From Hyunsoonleella aquatilis (GTDB taxonomy: Bacteria; Bacteroidota; Bacteroidia; Flavobacteriales; Flavobacteriaceae), in NCBI RefSeq assembly GCF_014270105.1, contig NZ_JACNMF010000007.1, positions 38,165-102,164 of the forward strand: a stretch of 64,000 nucleotides of DNA. Direction: 5' to 3'. The notes below the pieces were generated by a model. That model saw only the letters and a list, made by a program, of their open reading frames with translations. It was not told the origin of the DNA and did not search any database. Shown piece after piece: positions 17,930-28,291 of the stretch; the stretch's first letter is position 1, and each line of letters starts with the position of its first letter. Both the position numbers and the translations under genes were made by a program.

Positions 17930-18418
17930 ATGAAACAAAGAATTTTCCAATACGCTCTTATTTTTTTATTCCTAGCTTGCTCTTCCATTCCAAAGGATAT
18001 ATACCAGAGTATAGATAAGAATTACGTAAAAAATCTCATTTCAAAACTTTCCTGGAATTCAATAGAAATAGCCACAACATATGGAACTTCGGTAAGAATC
18101 GTGGGCAAGGAAGCCATTGAACTGGAAAAACTTGGCAAACAAGTATCTTCTCAATTATTAGATTCGTTTAAAAACGAAAACAAGTCTGTGGTCATTCATT
18201 TGATTTTGACTAATTTATGGGAACCTGAAGTGAATTTTTTAAAAGTAACGCACACTAACTTACCCGAAGCTGATGAAGTCATGGTCGAATATAGGATCAA
18301 CAATTTTTCATGGTACAAACCTTCAAATGAAAATTCCAGGTATTCAATAGACACTGTTGAAAGAGACAAAATTTATGAATATTGGTTAAGAAGAATTAGA
18401 GACTCTTCACGAAAGTAA
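17930..18418 (+). CDS. putative lipoprotein of unknown function
   Basis: 162 aa from the ATG at 17930. An ATG at 17912 would add six residues before a normal lipoprotein signal. The signal segment ends in LFLACSS, a good lipobox with the lipidated Cys near position 17. The mature part is a mixed alpha/beta domain without motifs I recognise. It is preceded by a 65-base gap after the channel gene and is followed by the miaA promoter region. Confidence 0.6.
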   Translation: MKQRIFQYALIFLFLACSSIPKDIYQSIDKNYVKNLISKLSWNSIEIATTYGTSVRIVGKEAIELEKLGKQVSSQLLDSFKNENKSVVIHLILTNLWEPEVNFLKVTHTNLPEADEVMVEYRINNFSWYKPSNENSRYSIDTVERDKIYEYWLRRIRDSSRK

Positions 18419-18476
18419 TATTACTTTATCGCGTTTTTGATAGTCTAACCATTATAAATTTTCTTCAAAATGCAAC

Positions 18477-18484
18477 TATCTTTG
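18477..18484 (+). promoter_or_regulatory. -7 promoter element before miaA
   Basis: TATCTTTG followed by C is a full TAnnTTTG match. Transcription would begin near 18491. This excludes the in-frame ATG at 18470, which in any case is closed by TAA at 18503-18505. Confidence 0.5.
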
Positions 18485-18508
18485 CAACCACAGTTTAAAA
18501 ACTAAAGT

Positions 18509-19423
18509 ATCAAAACCTCTAAAAAACACCTCATCTCCATCATCGGGCCAACTGCTATCGGCAAAACCCCGCTAAGTATTAAACTGGCGCAACATTTCGG
18601 TACTGAAATCATTTCTGCGGATTCTAGGCAGTTTTTTAAGGAAATGCAGATCGGCACGGCTGCGCCAACTCCAGAAGAGCTACAACAAGCCAAACATCAT
18701 TTTGTCCATCATAAATCCATCATGGAAGATTACAATGTCGGGGCTTTTGAAAGGGACGCTATCGACCGGATAAATCAACTTTTTCGGAAATACGATTTGG
18801 TAATAATGGTTGGCGGGTCAGGTTTGTACGTTGATGCCGTTACCAATGGTTTGGACGATTTTCCTAATGTGGACGCCTCTATTAGGGATACTTTAAATAA
18901 AGAATTTCAGGAAAAAGGGCTACCTTACTTACAGGATCGACTTAAGGATTTGGATCGTAAAAGCTATGACACCATTGCCATCGACAATCCACATCGGGTC
19001 ATTCGCGCATTGGAAGTTAGTATTGGTGCTGGGAAACCATACTCTTCGTTTTTGAATAAGGCGAAAAATGATAGGCCATTCGAAACCATTAGCATTGGCC
19101 TCATGGCAGAAAGACAGGTTATTTATGACCGCATTAACCAGCGGGTGGACTTAATGATAAAAGATGGTCTGTTGGAAGAGGTAAAACAACTTTTGTCCTA
19201 TAAGGATTTGAACGCACTAAACACGGTAGGCTACAAAGAATTGTTCAACTACTTGGATGGAGAGTGGACGCTGGATTTTGCCATTTCGGAAATAAAAAAG
19301 AATACCAGACGTTTTGCAAAACGACAGCTAACATGGTTCAAAAAGAACGAAAACACCTGTTGGTTTGATTATACCACCGACCTACCCCAAATTATTCAAG
19401 GTATTGAAGCCCAAATAAAATGA
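18509..19423 (+). CDS. miaA: tRNA dimethylallyltransferase
   Basis: About 304 aa if it starts at the ATC at 18509. The first ATG (18644) would lose the P-loop GPTAIGKT and the ISADSRQFFKEM tRNA/DMAPP segment, both plainly encoded upstream. No ATG, GTG or TTG exists between the in-frame stop at 18503 and that P-loop. MiaA adds an isopentenyl group to A37 of tRNAs reading UNN codons. Later landmarks are VGGSGLYVDAV, NPHRVIRALEV and NTVGYKELFNYLDG. The gene overlaps the next one by four bases (ATGA). Confidence 0.88.
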   Translation: MKTSKKHLISIIGPTAIGKTPLSIKLAQHFGTEIISADSRQFFKEMQIGTAAPTPEELQQAKHHFVHHKSIMEDYNVGAFERDAIDRINQLFRKYDLVIMVGGSGLYVDAVTNGLDDFPNVDASIRDTLNKEFQEKGLPYLQDRLKDLDRKSYDTIAIDNPHRVIRALEVSIGAGKPYSSFLNKAKNDRPFETISIGLMAERQVIYDRINQRVDLMIKDGLLEEVKQLLSYKDLNALNTVGYKELFNYLDGEWTLDFAISEIKKNTRRFAKRQLTWFKKNENTCWFDYTTDLPQIIQGIEAQIK

Positions 19424-20592
19424 CAACAGAACAGATTCTTTCAAAATTAGTAGCATTCCCAGTGTTAGGCGGGCAGAGCAATTTATCCATCATCCATTGG
19501 ATAAAAGACTATATGGAATCCTTCGGTGTGGACTCTACTTTAGTGCCAAATCCAGAAGGCACCAAAGCTTCACTGCATTGCAGAATTGGGCCTTCGGTAG
19601 ATGGCGGGATCATCCTTTCTGGGCATACAGATGTTGTACCCGTTGAAGGCCAGGATTGGAATACGGATCCTTTTGTGTTGACGGATAAAGGTGATGGCAA
19701 ACTTTATGGCCGGGGCGCTTGCGATATGAAAGGTTTCATTGCTTGTTCCCTTAGCCTTTTGCCAAAAATGGTTAAAGCTGATTTAAAAAAGCCTATTTAT
19801 TTCGCCTTATCCTATGATGAGGAAATTGGCTGTCTTTCCGCACCTGAACTAATTGAGCATTTAAAACAGCACTATCCCGAAACCCCGAAGTACGCCATCA
19901 TTGGGGAACCTTCTTTGTTGCAACCCATTATCGGACACAAGGGCATTTGCCTGTACACCACAAAGGTGAATGGATCGGCTGGGCATAGTAGCCGTATCCT
20001 TCAAGAAGTAAGTGCTGTGCATGAAGCGGCAAGATTAATTTTATGGTTGGAGGACAAAATGAACGAATTGATTTCTTCTGGAAATACCGACGAACGTTTT
20101 ACACCACCCCACTCCTCCTTACATACGGGAGTAATCCATGGCGGTATTGCGCCAAATGTGATTGCCGATAAAGCCTATTTTTCCTGGGATGCAAGGGTGA
20201 TTCCTAACGATAGTTTAACTGAAATCGTGGAAGCATTTTATTCGCATTGCGACAAGCGCATGGCTGAACTCAAAAACGTTTTTCCAGATTTTAAAATTGA
20301 AACTGAAGAAGTGCATCCGCCTGTGGCCAGTTTTGATAGTAAAACCGATAGTGACATTGTAAAGTTGTTTGGCAAAATAAATAGCAATACCAATTTTGAT
20401 ACCGTGGCCTACGCTTCTGAAGCGGGTCAGTACAATCTGGCTGGATTGCAAAGTATAATTTGTGGCCCTGGGTCCATTAAGCAGGCACATCGACAAAATG
20501 AATTTATTGCCAAATCCGAATTGGAAAATTATGTAGCACTGCTCGAGAGGTTAATTTCTTTGTTTTCCTCTGAAACCATCTTAGAGTTTTAA
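19420..20592 (+). CDS. argE: M20 family metallopeptidase, acetylornithine deacetylase-like
   Basis: 390 aa. Zinc-ligand motifs are in order: SGHTDVVPVEG (His, Asp), YGRGACDMKG, SYDEEIGC (Glu) and a C-terminal IICGPGSIKQAHRQNE with the last His. The dimerisation domain lies between about 180 and 295. The fit is best to ArgE-type N-acetyl-L-ornithine deacetylases, but no arginine genes are nearby and other M20 amidohydrolases are possible. Its start codon overlaps the miaA stop, implying translational coupling. Confidence 0.85.
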   Translation: MTTEQILSKLVAFPVLGGQSNLSIIHWIKDYMESFGVDSTLVPNPEGTKASLHCRIGPSVDGGIILSGHTDVVPVEGQDWNTDPFVLTDKGDGKLYGRGACDMKGFIACSLSLLPKMVKADLKKPIYFALSYDEEIGCLSAPELIEHLKQHYPETPKYAIIGEPSLLQPIIGHKGICLYTTKVNGSAGHSSRILQEVSAVHEAARLILWLEDKMNELISSGNTDERFTPPHSSLHTGVIHGGIAPNVIADKAYFSWDARVIPNDSLTEIVEAFYSHCDKRMAELKNVFPDFKIETEEVHPPVASFDSKTDSDIVKLFGKINSNTNFDTVAYASEAGQYNLAGLQSIICGPGSIKQAHRQNEFIAKSELENYVALLERLISLFSSETILEF

Positions 20593-20618
20593 AATTCATC
20601 GAACTCTCAAATCATACA

Positions 20619-21650
20619 TCAATCCAATTTGAGATGGGTCAAAATCGGCTCATGGTCAGATAAATTTACCTTAAAATTTTGGTGAGAAACGACATCAATC
20701 GAAGGATCCACCAAAACAAAATCAATTCTAAAAGGGTAATTTGCAAATCTGTAAGTCGTCCCGATTCCGGTTCCAGCATTTACAAAAGTATCTTTTTTAT
20801 CACCCTTCAACTTTCGATAGTTTTGTGAATAGGGGTTGCTGTTAAAATCACCGGCAAAGATAACCTTACCGTCAAATTTACTGGCATGCTCTAAAACTAT
20901 TTTAACCTGTTCCTTTTGTTTTATCTGGCCATCTTTGATTTGCCCAAAAAATTTGCTGACACCCATCGTTTCATCAAAAATAAGCTGATAGGATTGCAAA
21001 TGGATATTGTAAATACGAACGATGGTTCCATCAATATCCACATCGGCATAAATTGTTTGATTTCGCGTATCAGGAAAGTCAATATAGCCTTTGTCTATAA
21101 TAGGATACTTCGAGTAAATTACCTGCAAGGTTTTTTCATAATTTGGCCTATAGCCCACAAAATAATAAGGATAATGCGAAAATCCTTCAAATTCAAATTT
21201 TGAAAATTCTTGAAAACAAACAATGTCCGGATTCTCTTTTTTAACAAAATCAATTAACTTTTGAGCCTCGGACACGTTTCTAAAATCTTCAGTAGAAGAA
21301 AAATTATTAGCGTTAAAACACATAAAACTAATAGCACCACTTTCTTCCGTTTCGCCAAAAAAATTCAATTGCAAAGGTGAACTGAAACACAGAAAAAATA
21401 GGATTAGGGCAAAAAGATGCAACAAGGCATACTTGCCTCTTTTCATCAGCCAAAACAATCCTATGAGTAAATTCAATATGAATAAAATTGGTAATGATAA
21501 GGAGAGCAAAAAAGAAGACGTACTCAACGTGAAATATGAAAAAATACAGGCTAAAATGAGAAGCAAGGCTAATACCTTCGAGGCCCTTTTGCAGACTTTG
21601 CTATTACCAAATCCTTGAACAGTAGTTTTCAAAGGTGCTAGAAAAGACAT
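20619..21650 (-). CDS. membrane-anchored endonuclease/exonuclease/phosphatase family protein
   Basis: 343 aa. Three hydrophobic segments occupy residues 20-95. The rest is an EEP catalytic domain: CFNANNFSS, IVCFQEFSKF (metal Glu), RIYNIHLQSY, FAGDFNSNPYS and NLSDHEPILTHL (catalytic Asp-His). The family includes DNases, sphingomyelinases and inositol phosphatases. The substrate is unknown but the catalytic domain should face the periplasm or membrane. It starts 11 bases after the parC stop and probably shares its transcript. Confidence 0.88.
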   Translation of the reverse strand: MSFLAPLKTTVQGFGNSKVCKRASKVLALLLILACIFSYFTLSTSSFLLSLSLPILFILNLLIGLFWLMKRGKYALLHLFALILFFLCFSSPLQLNFFGETEESGAISFMCFNANNFSSTEDFRNVSEAQKLIDFVKKENPDIVCFQEFSKFEFEGFSHYPYYFVGYRPNYEKTLQVIYSKYPIIDKGYIDFPDTRNQTIYADVDIDGTIVRIYNIHLQSYQLIFDETMGVSKFFGQIKDGQIKQKEQVKIVLEHASKFDGKVIFAGDFNSNPYSQNYRKLKGDKKDTFVNAGTGIGTTYRFANYPFRIDFVLVDPSIDVVSHQNFKVNLSDHEPILTHLKLD

Positions 21651-21661
21651 CGAAACAGAGC

Positions 21662-24325
21662 TTAAAACAAGGTAATCTGTCCTTCATCATCAATTTCAAG
21701 GTCAGATTCACCTTGCTGGGGCGTTTCGGATGTGTTATCGGTAGTCTCTGTGGGAGATTCACTAGAAACCTCCATTTCATCAACTACTTCTAAATCATCT
21801 GCATGCACTTCCTCGGGAGCTTCATAGGGCAAAGGCTCCAATAGATTGATTTGATTGATTTTATCCTTAGTGAGCTGATTCCCCATGGCCGAAATACCCT
21901 TAATATCAATAAATTCTTCAAGGTTGACTTCGAGGTTGTCCTTTCTATCTTTGCCTCTTTCCTTTGCAAAAACGACTTCCGCCATAGGTTTCCAATCCGT
22001 AGAAACGATTTCCAATTGCGAATTCGGATGGTCAGAAATAAACAGTTCCTCTTTTCCTTCATTTTCAATTAAAAAACGTTTGACGTAATACAGTTCTTTT
22101 TCACCATTGAAATATATAGCCGAAATGGGCTTTTTAGGCACCCATTTTTCAAGTACTATCATATCACTACCAAAATGCATAGTAACCTCCGGTGTAACGG
22201 TTTTCGCAACTCCTGACTGATTAATAATCAGCAACTTATCCTCGCCTCTAAATTCACCTATTAACTCTCCTCTTCCGTCTACATTTAAACGTTGCACCGT
22301 ATCGTCAAACCATATTTTTCGTGGTTTTAAAGTGGAGACGCCTTTCTCTTTAAGCTCCACACGTTTCACTGGATATTTGGTGACCAAATTTCCTTTGGAA
22401 GCACGTCCCTTAATCAGAATATCTGCGAAATCAATATCCCATTTTAGTTTTTTGATGCTTCCGGCCTGCCTTAAATTTATAGTAACCACTTCGGCCTCAC
22501 CATTGGGGTTAGCTGAAAAATATAATACCAAAGAACCTTTATTCCCATTGGCCAAATCATAATCCCTGTCCCTGGTGATACTGGTCACTGCGAAACGCTT
22601 GATATACGATGGCCCTTTCCTCCCATCGCGATAAATCATATTGTAGATGGTGCGCTTGTCTTTCTTTTTGAATACAGCTACATGAATGATGTCCTTGCCT
22701 ACAAAGGTTTTGGAATCCACTTTGGTCACCATCATTTTACCTTCTTTGGTGAAAACAATAATATCATCAATGTCACTGCAATCGCCCACATACTCATCCC
22801 TTCTCAAAGATGTCCCCACAAAACCTTCCTCCCTATTCACGTAAAGCTTTGTATTACGAATCACTACTTTGGTGGCGTCCACATCATCGAATATCTTAAT
22901 TTCAGTTTTGCGTTCCCGCCCCTCGCCATAATCTTTTTTCAGCCTTTGAAAATAGGCAATGGTATACTCAATTAAATGTTCCAAATGGTGCTTTACCTCC
23001 GCAATTTGCTCTTCAAGCGCGTCAATTTTCTGCTGTGCCTTATCAATATCAAACTTAGATATACGCTTGATACGAATTTCGGTTAGGCGCACAATATCGT
23101 CTTCGGTAACGGCTCGTTTTAAATGCTTAATATGTGGTTGCAACCCTTTATCAATAGCCGAAATAACACCTTCCCAAGTTTCTTCCTCTTCAATATCGCG
23201 ATAAATTCGGTTTTCAATAAAAATACGCTCCAGTGAAGCAAAGTGCCACTGTTCTTCAAACTCCCCGAGTTTGATTTCCAATTCCTGTTTTAGTAGCTGA
23301 ACGGTGTTATCCGTAGAACGGCGCAACATTTCTGAAACTCCAATAAATAATGGTTTATTCTCCTCAATGACGCAACCTAGAGGCGAGATGGAAGACTCGC
23401 AACTTGAAAAAGCATACAAGGCATCTATGGTTTTATCAGGTGATAAGCCCGATGGCAGGTGCACTAAAATTTCAACCTCGGCGGCAGTATTGTCCTCAAT
23501 TTTCTTAATCTTTATTTTTCCCTTATCGTTCGCTTTTAAAATGGAATCGATTAATGAAGAAGTGGTAGTACCAAAGGGCAATTCGGTGATAACCAAAGTA
23601 TTTTTATCCAGTTGGGAAATTTTAGCACGGACACGTACTTTTCCACCTCGATTCCCATCATTGTAATTTGAGAAGTCGGCAATACCCCCAGTTGGGAAAT
23701 CCGGTAAAATAGTAAAACGTTTGCCTTGCAGATGCTTTATGGAAGCATCAATAAGTTCAATAAAATTGTGCGGTAATATTTTTGTAGACAACCCAACGGC
23801 AATACCCTCACCCCCTTGTGCCAAAAGCAAAGGAAACATTACAGGGAGATTTATGGGCTCTTTCCGACGGCCGTCGTAACTCGCTTGCCATTCGGTAATT
23901 TTCGGATTGTAAACTACGTCTAATGCAAACTTTGAAAGTCGTGCCTCAATATACCTGGACGCCGCCGCACTATCACCAGTTAAAATATTTCCCCAGTTTC
24001 CTTGGGTATCAATCAGAAGGTCCTTTTGCCCAATCTGGACCATGGCATCGGCAATACTTGCATCACCATGCGGGTGGTACTGCATGGTATGGCCCACTAT
24101 GTTTGCTACCTTGTTATAACGCCCATCATCCAAATCCTTCATGGAATGCATGATACGCCGTTGCACAGGCTTAAATCCATCCTCAATGGCCGGTACTGCA
24201 CGCTCCAAAATAACGTACGAGGCATAATCTAAAAACCAGTCCTTGTACATCCCCGTTACACGGGTAATGGTTTCTTGGGGCTCTTCGTTATGTTCGTTTG
24301 TTAAATCGTCACCTTCTTCAATCAT
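21662..24325 (-). CDS. parC: DNA topoisomerase IV subunit A
   Basis: 887 aa. It is the DNA-breaking subunit that decatenates daughter chromosomes. The catalytic tyrosine is Tyr125 in ASRYIEARLS. The winged-helix region has KPVQRRIMHSM and HPHGDASIADAM. After the coiled coil a beta-pinwheel domain is visible, and the protein ends in an acidic tail of about 60 residues (many E, D, S, T) closing with QITLF. Family members in Bacteroidota are often named gyrase/topoisomerase IV A. The parE location just upstream supports parC. Confidence 0.93.
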   Translation of the reverse strand: MIEEGDDLTNEHNEEPQETITRVTGMYKDWFLDYASYVILERAVPAIEDGFKPVQRRIMHSMKDLDDGRYNKVANIVGHTMQYHPHGDASIADAMVQIGQKDLLIDTQGNWGNILTGDSAAASRYIEARLSKFALDVVYNPKITEWQASYDGRRKEPINLPVMFPLLLAQGGEGIAVGLSTKILPHNFIELIDASIKHLQGKRFTILPDFPTGGIADFSNYNDGNRGGKVRVRAKISQLDKNTLVITELPFGTTTSSLIDSILKANDKGKIKIKKIEDNTAAEVEILVHLPSGLSPDKTIDALYAFSSCESSISPLGCVIEENKPLFIGVSEMLRRSTDNTVQLLKQELEIKLGEFEEQWHFASLERIFIENRIYRDIEEEETWEGVISAIDKGLQPHIKHLKRAVTEDDIVRLTEIRIKRISKFDIDKAQQKIDALEEQIAEVKHHLEHLIEYTIAYFQRLKKDYGEGRERKTEIKIFDDVDATKVVIRNTKLYVNREEGFVGTSLRRDEYVGDCSDIDDIIVFTKEGKMMVTKVDSKTFVGKDIIHVAVFKKKDKRTIYNMIYRDGRKGPSYIKRFAVTSITRDRDYDLANGNKGSLVLYFSANPNGEAEVVTINLRQAGSIKKLKWDIDFADILIKGRASKGNLVTKYPVKRVELKEKGVSTLKPRKIWFDDTVQRLNVDGRGELIGEFRGEDKLLIINQSGVAKTVTPEVTMHFGSDMIVLEKWVPKKPISAIYFNGEKELYYVKRFLIENEGKEELFISDHPNSQLEIVSTDWKPMAEVVFAKERGKDRKDNLEVNLEEFIDIKGISAMGNQLTKDKINQINLLEPLPYEAPEEVHADDLEVVDEMEVSSESPTETTDNTSETPQQGESDLEIDDEGQITLF

Positions 24326-24334
24326 CCAGCAATT

Positions 24335-24466
24335 TTATTTTTTTGGTCTTCCGTTAAGCTTTACTTTGCCTTTTCTTTGTAATCTATGCACTTGTTCGCT
24401 TGTGGTATGGATATAAAGGTGTGCATACGATCGCTTTCCATACTCTTTTTCCTTGGAATATAACAT
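24335..24466 (-). CDS. small basic ORF between parE and parC
   Basis: 43 codons from ATG at 24466 to TAA at 24335, nine bases before the parC ATG. The product is strongly basic (about 11 Lys/Arg, 3 His) with short aromatic strands (YAHLYIHTT) and a GRPKK end. It occupies most of an otherwise empty 239-base gap inside the parE-parC unit on the same strand. I know no family for it. It may be a real small protein or chance. The rest of the gap has no other feature. Confidence 0.35.
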   Translation of the reverse strand: MLYSKEKEYGKRSYAHLYIHTTSEQVHRLQRKGKVKLNGRPKK

Positions 24467-24565
24467 CTTATTTTAGTTTGATTTTTAATACATAAAATTA
24501 ATAATCAAACCCATTAAAAGCAAATATTTCCATAGGTAGTTGAGCCATAAATTATTAATATTCTC

Positions 24566-26416
24566 TTACTCAACCACATCCAATACCACCTTCAAATTAT
24601 CAATAATAAATTCCTGTCTAGATGGTGTGTTTTTACCCATATAAAAGGCCAACAATTCATCAATAGACATGTTATCATCCAACATCACAGGGTCGAGTCG
24701 TATATCCTCTCCAATAAAATACTTAAATTCATCAGGAGATATTTCGCCCAACCCCTTAAACCGAGTAATCTCAGGTTTTGGTTTTAATTTTTCTATAGCA
24801 TTAATGCGCTCTTCTTCCGAATAGCAATAAATGGTTTCCTTTTTATTCCGAACCCTGAATAATGGGGTTTGTAAAATATACAAATGTCCTTCTTTAATGA
24901 CCTCGGGGAAAAATTGCAAAAAGAAGGTTATCAATAACAACCGGATGTGCATCCCATCCACATCGGCATCGGTAGCAATCACGACGTTATTGTATCTCAA
25001 ATCCTCAAGCGACTCTTCAATATTTAATGCGGCCTGCAATAAATTGAACTCCTCGTTTTCATAAACGATTTTTTTGCTCAAGCCGTAACAGTTGAGTGGT
25101 TTTCCTTTTAAGCTGAATACTGCCTGCGTGTTCACGTCTCTGGACTTGGTGATACTTCCCGAAGCCGAATCCCCCTCAGTAATAAACAAAGTCGTTTCAA
25201 GGTTTCTTTCGTTTTTGGTATCCCCAAAATGCACACGACAATCCCTTAATTTTTTATTGTGAAGACTGGCCTTTTTAGCTCGGTCCCTAGCCAATTTTCG
25301 AATGCCGGAAAGTTCCTTTCGTTCACGTTCGGCCTGAAGAATTTTGCGTTGGATTTTCTCGGCCGTATCTGGATTTTTATGAAGGTAATTATCGAGATTA
25401 GTCTTTACAAAATCATTGATATAAGTTCTAACGGTTGGATAATCCCCACCCATATCGGTAGAGCCCAGTTTGGTTTTGGTCTGGCTTTCAAAAACAGGTT
25501 CCATCACCTTAATGGCGATGGCGCTCACTACCGATTTTCTAACGTCCGAGGCATCATAATTCTTTCCATAAAACTCTCTAATGGTCTTGACCAAAGCTTC
25601 CCGAAAGGCGTTTAAATGCGTCCCTCCCTGTGTGGTATTTTGGCCGTTTACAAAACTGTGGTATTCCTCGCTATATTGGGTTTTACTGTGCGTCAGGGCT
25701 ACTTCGATATCATTGCCCCGTAAATGAATGATAGGATACAGCAAATCGGATTCGTTGATATTCTCGGACAACAAATCCTTCAATCCATTTTCGCTATAAT
25801 ATTTTTCACCGTTGAACACTATGGTCAATCCCGGATTGAGGTATACATAGTTTTTCAACATTTTTACTACATATTCGCTCCGATACTTGTAGTTTTTGAA
25901 GATGGTGTCATCAGGAACAAAGGAGACTTTTGTGCCTTTTCTTCGACTGGTGTCATCTAACAGTTCCTGATTCGTCAAATTGCCCTGCTCAAATTCAGCG
26001 GAAGCGGACTTGCCGTCCCTAGTAGATTCCACCCTAAAATAATTGGACAATGCATTAACAGCTTTAGTACCCACCCCATTCAATCCTACAGACTTTTTAA
26101 ATGCTTTGGAATCGTATTTGCCCCCTGTGTTCATTTTGGACACCACGTCCACCACCTTTCCCAATGGAATCCCACGCCCATAATCACGCACAATAACTTT
26201 AGTGCCCTGAATGGAGATTTCAATGGTCTTTCCCGCACCCATGACAAATTCGTCTATGGAGTTGTCCAGCACCTCTTTTAAAAGAATATAAATCCCATCA
26301 TCGGGAGAAGAGCCATCACCGAGTTTACCTATATACATTCCCGGACGCATTCGGATATGCTCCTTCCAGTCCAACGAACGTATATTGTCTTCGGTATATT
26401 TGGTTTGTTCTGCCAT
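24566..26416 (-). CDS. parE: DNA topoisomerase IV subunit B
   Basis: 616 aa, the ParE rather than longer GyrB length. The GHKL ATPase part has [20 protein letters not shown] and [15 protein letters not shown]. The TOPRIM domain begins near residue 415 with EGDSASGS and includes KGKPLNCYG and [12 protein letters not shown]. It hydrolyses ATP to drive strand passage with ParC. It is the first gene of the parE-sORF-parC-EEP run on the minus strand. Confidence 0.94.
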   Translation of the reverse strand: MAEQTKYTEDNIRSLDWKEHIRMRPGMYIGKLGDGSSPDDGIYILLKEVLDNSIDEFVMGAGKTIEISIQGTKVIVRDYGRGIPLGKVVDVVSKMNTGGKYDSKAFKKSVGLNGVGTKAVNALSNYFRVESTRDGKSASAEFEQGNLTNQELLDDTSRRKGTKVSFVPDDTIFKNYKYRSEYVVKMLKNYVYLNPGLTIVFNGEKYYSENGLKDLLSENINESDLLYPIIHLRGNDIEVALTHSKTQYSEEYHSFVNGQNTTQGGTHLNAFREALVKTIREFYGKNYDASDVRKSVVSAIAIKVMEPVFESQTKTKLGSTDMGGDYPTVRTYINDFVKTNLDNYLHKNPDTAEKIQRKILQAERERKELSGIRKLARDRAKKASLHNKKLRDCRVHFGDTKNERNLETTLFITEGDSASGSITKSRDVNTQAVFSLKGKPLNCYGLSKKIVYENEEFNLLQAALNIEESLEDLRYNNVVIATDADVDGMHIRLLLITFFLQFFPEVIKEGHLYILQTPLFRVRNKKETIYCYSEEERINAIEKLKPKPEITRFKGLGEISPDEFKYFIGEDIRLDPVMLDDNMSIDELLAFYMGKNTPSRQEFIIDNLKVVLDVVE

Positions 26417-26533
26417 AAAAACGGTGTAAAATTGTGAGATAGCACGCTAATATAGCACAACATATCAAATTATAAAACAGGCTTGGAACAAAGTAATTAA
26501 CAATAAAAATGGAATATTGTTGAGAACGTCACC

Positions 26534-27439
26534 CTAAGCCCTGCTTGAGGTTTTTAGGGAAATCAAAAGGATACCAATGATAACTATCAATGCCCCAAAT
26601 ATTTGGAGCAAACTAAGCTGTTCATTCAGAAAAATTGATGCCAAAACGATAGTCGAAATTGGTCCAATTCCAGCTATGATGGCAAAATTCGATGAACTGA
26701 TCATTTTTATAGAAGCGGACACCAAATACGAGGGAATTACCGTGGCAAAAACGGCGATTAAAAATCCAAGTCCATAAACTTCCCAAGGATAATGAAACAG
26801 ACTGAACCCTTGGCTAATTCCATAATGCAAAAACACACATAAACAAGACACAATCATGGCATAGGATGTAAATTGCATCACCCCAAATTTTGGAATTAGC
26901 CAGCCACTTCCGACCAAATAAGAGGCGTAGGTCAACGCACTTAACAGGATAAAAGCACCGCCCAAAATGGTGTTATCCCCAGATATTTGGACTTCATCTC
27001 CAAATGCGAGGACAATTCCCAAATAGGTTATACCAATAGCGGCCATTTGTACCTTTGAAATTGGCTGCCTCAGAAAGAACCGATTGAGCAAAAGGACTAT
27101 CGTAGGGTACACAAACAAGATGATGCGCTCCAAACTAGCCTTAATATGCACCAAACCCACAAAATCAAAATAACTTGCCAAATAATACCCCAAAAAACCG
27201 AAGAAGGCCAACCATAGCCAATCGTTTTTACTTAGCGTAGTTCGCTCTGCCCGTCTGGCGGAAATAACGGCCAAAACGATATAAAACGGAAAGGAAAACA
27301 CCATTCGAAGTAATAAAATTTCAAGGGGATCGATCTCGTAGACATATGCCAATTTTACCATGACCGCCTTAGAGGAAAACAGGACGATGCCCAGAATTCC
27401 AATCCCTATACCGTACCAAAATCGATTTGATTGTTGCAT
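26534..27439 (-). CDS. EamA/DMT superfamily transporter
   Basis: 301 aa from the ATG at 27439. A start at 27484 would add 15 polar residues before the first helix. A TACCTTTC -7-like element near 27453 also favours the inner start. Ten hydrophobic helices form two EamA repeats: the first begins GIGILGIVLFSSKAVMVKLA, and the second holds GAFILLSALTYASYLVGSG and ends with EQLSLLQIFGALIVIIGILL. Members export metabolites or amino acids. The substrate is unknown. Confidence 0.85.
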   Translation of the reverse strand: MQQSNRFWYGIGIGILGIVLFSSKAVMVKLAYVYEIDPLEILLLRMVFSFPFYIVLAVISARRAERTTLSKNDWLWLAFFGFLGYYLASYFDFVGLVHIKASLERIILFVYPTIVLLLNRFFLRQPISKVQMAAIGITYLGIVLAFGDEVQISGDNTILGGAFILLSALTYASYLVGSGWLIPKFGVMQFTSYAMIVSCLCVFLHYGISQGFSLFHYPWEVYGLGFLIAVFATVIPSYLVSASIKMISSSNFAIIAGIGPISTIVLASIFLNEQLSLLQIFGALIVIIGILLISLKTSSRA

Positions 27440-27697
27440 AGAGCGAAAGTAGAAAGGTAATTTTAGCCTTGTGTCTGAAAACAATTGAGATTACGACGCC
27501 CAAACTACCCCTTTTGCCAGCATCGTAATGCGATTATAAAAATTAATGTGCGCATAAGCTAAACAGGAAATGTATCACAACACCATCCTTCCCACCCAAG
27601 TTCAACGTTAACCTAAATTCTTTGAGAAGCTGAGATAAACTATTGAATGCACCTCATGTGTTTAAGGCTTTACACTGCTCCAAAAAATGTGCGAATG

Positions 27698-28210
27698 TCA
27701 AAATTGTAAAATCTGTTTTTGAAAGTCCTTACTTTTAGCATCTAACACGTTTTTCATGTGCATACTTTCCGCACGCACTTTTAAAGCTGCATTCCTAGTT
27801 TTGATCAACTTGGACATATACCGCTTTAGGAAGATGCTATTGAACAATTTGCCCAATATACCATAGGGGGACTTAAAAAACATCTTTTCGACCATTATGG
27901 TTTTCTGGCCTTCATTATAAAATCTATGCTCGTGCCAATAGGATTTAAAAGCACCAAAAACCATCTCTATAATAAAGAAATTCGGGGACTCATAAGCTGT
28001 AACCTTGGTTGTGAAATGTTGCACAAAACCTAAATGCGTAGCCTCCCAACTTACCCACTCCCCAAGTTCTACCAAGCCGGTAGTTTTCCCCGCGACAGGT
28101 ATTTCTCCAGTGTGCTTTAGAGATTCCTTGTGAAAGTCTATGTTTCGTGCTAAATTAAAGCAGGTCCTAATATCTGCAATGATTTCAGTCCGTATGGTTA
28201 TATGAGACAT
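27698..28210 (-). CDS. SRPBCC family (START-like) protein
   Basis: 170 aa. The helix-grip pattern is visible: ITIRTEIIADIRTCFNLARNIDFH at the start, WEATHLGFVQHFTTKVTAYE in the middle strands, and a long C-terminal helix (LFNSIFLKRYMSKLIKTRNAALK). The fold encloses a hydrophobic ligand cavity. No specific ligand or partner can be named. It stands alone, 81 bases downstream of ychF on the same strand. Confidence 0.75.
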   Translation of the reverse strand: MSHITIRTEIIADIRTCFNLARNIDFHKESLKHTGEIPVAGKTTGLVELGEWVSWEATHLGFVQHFTTKVTAYESPNFFIIEMVFGAFKSYWHEHRFYNEGQKTIMVEKMFFKSPYGILGKLFNSIFLKRYMSKLIKTRNAALKVRAESMHMKNVLDAKSKDFQKQILQF

Positions 28211-28291
28211 CCTATATGATCTATGAGTAAATTAAGACTTCAAATATATACAAAATCTTACTTCAACAAAGAAAAATAGGAAAATTATTAA

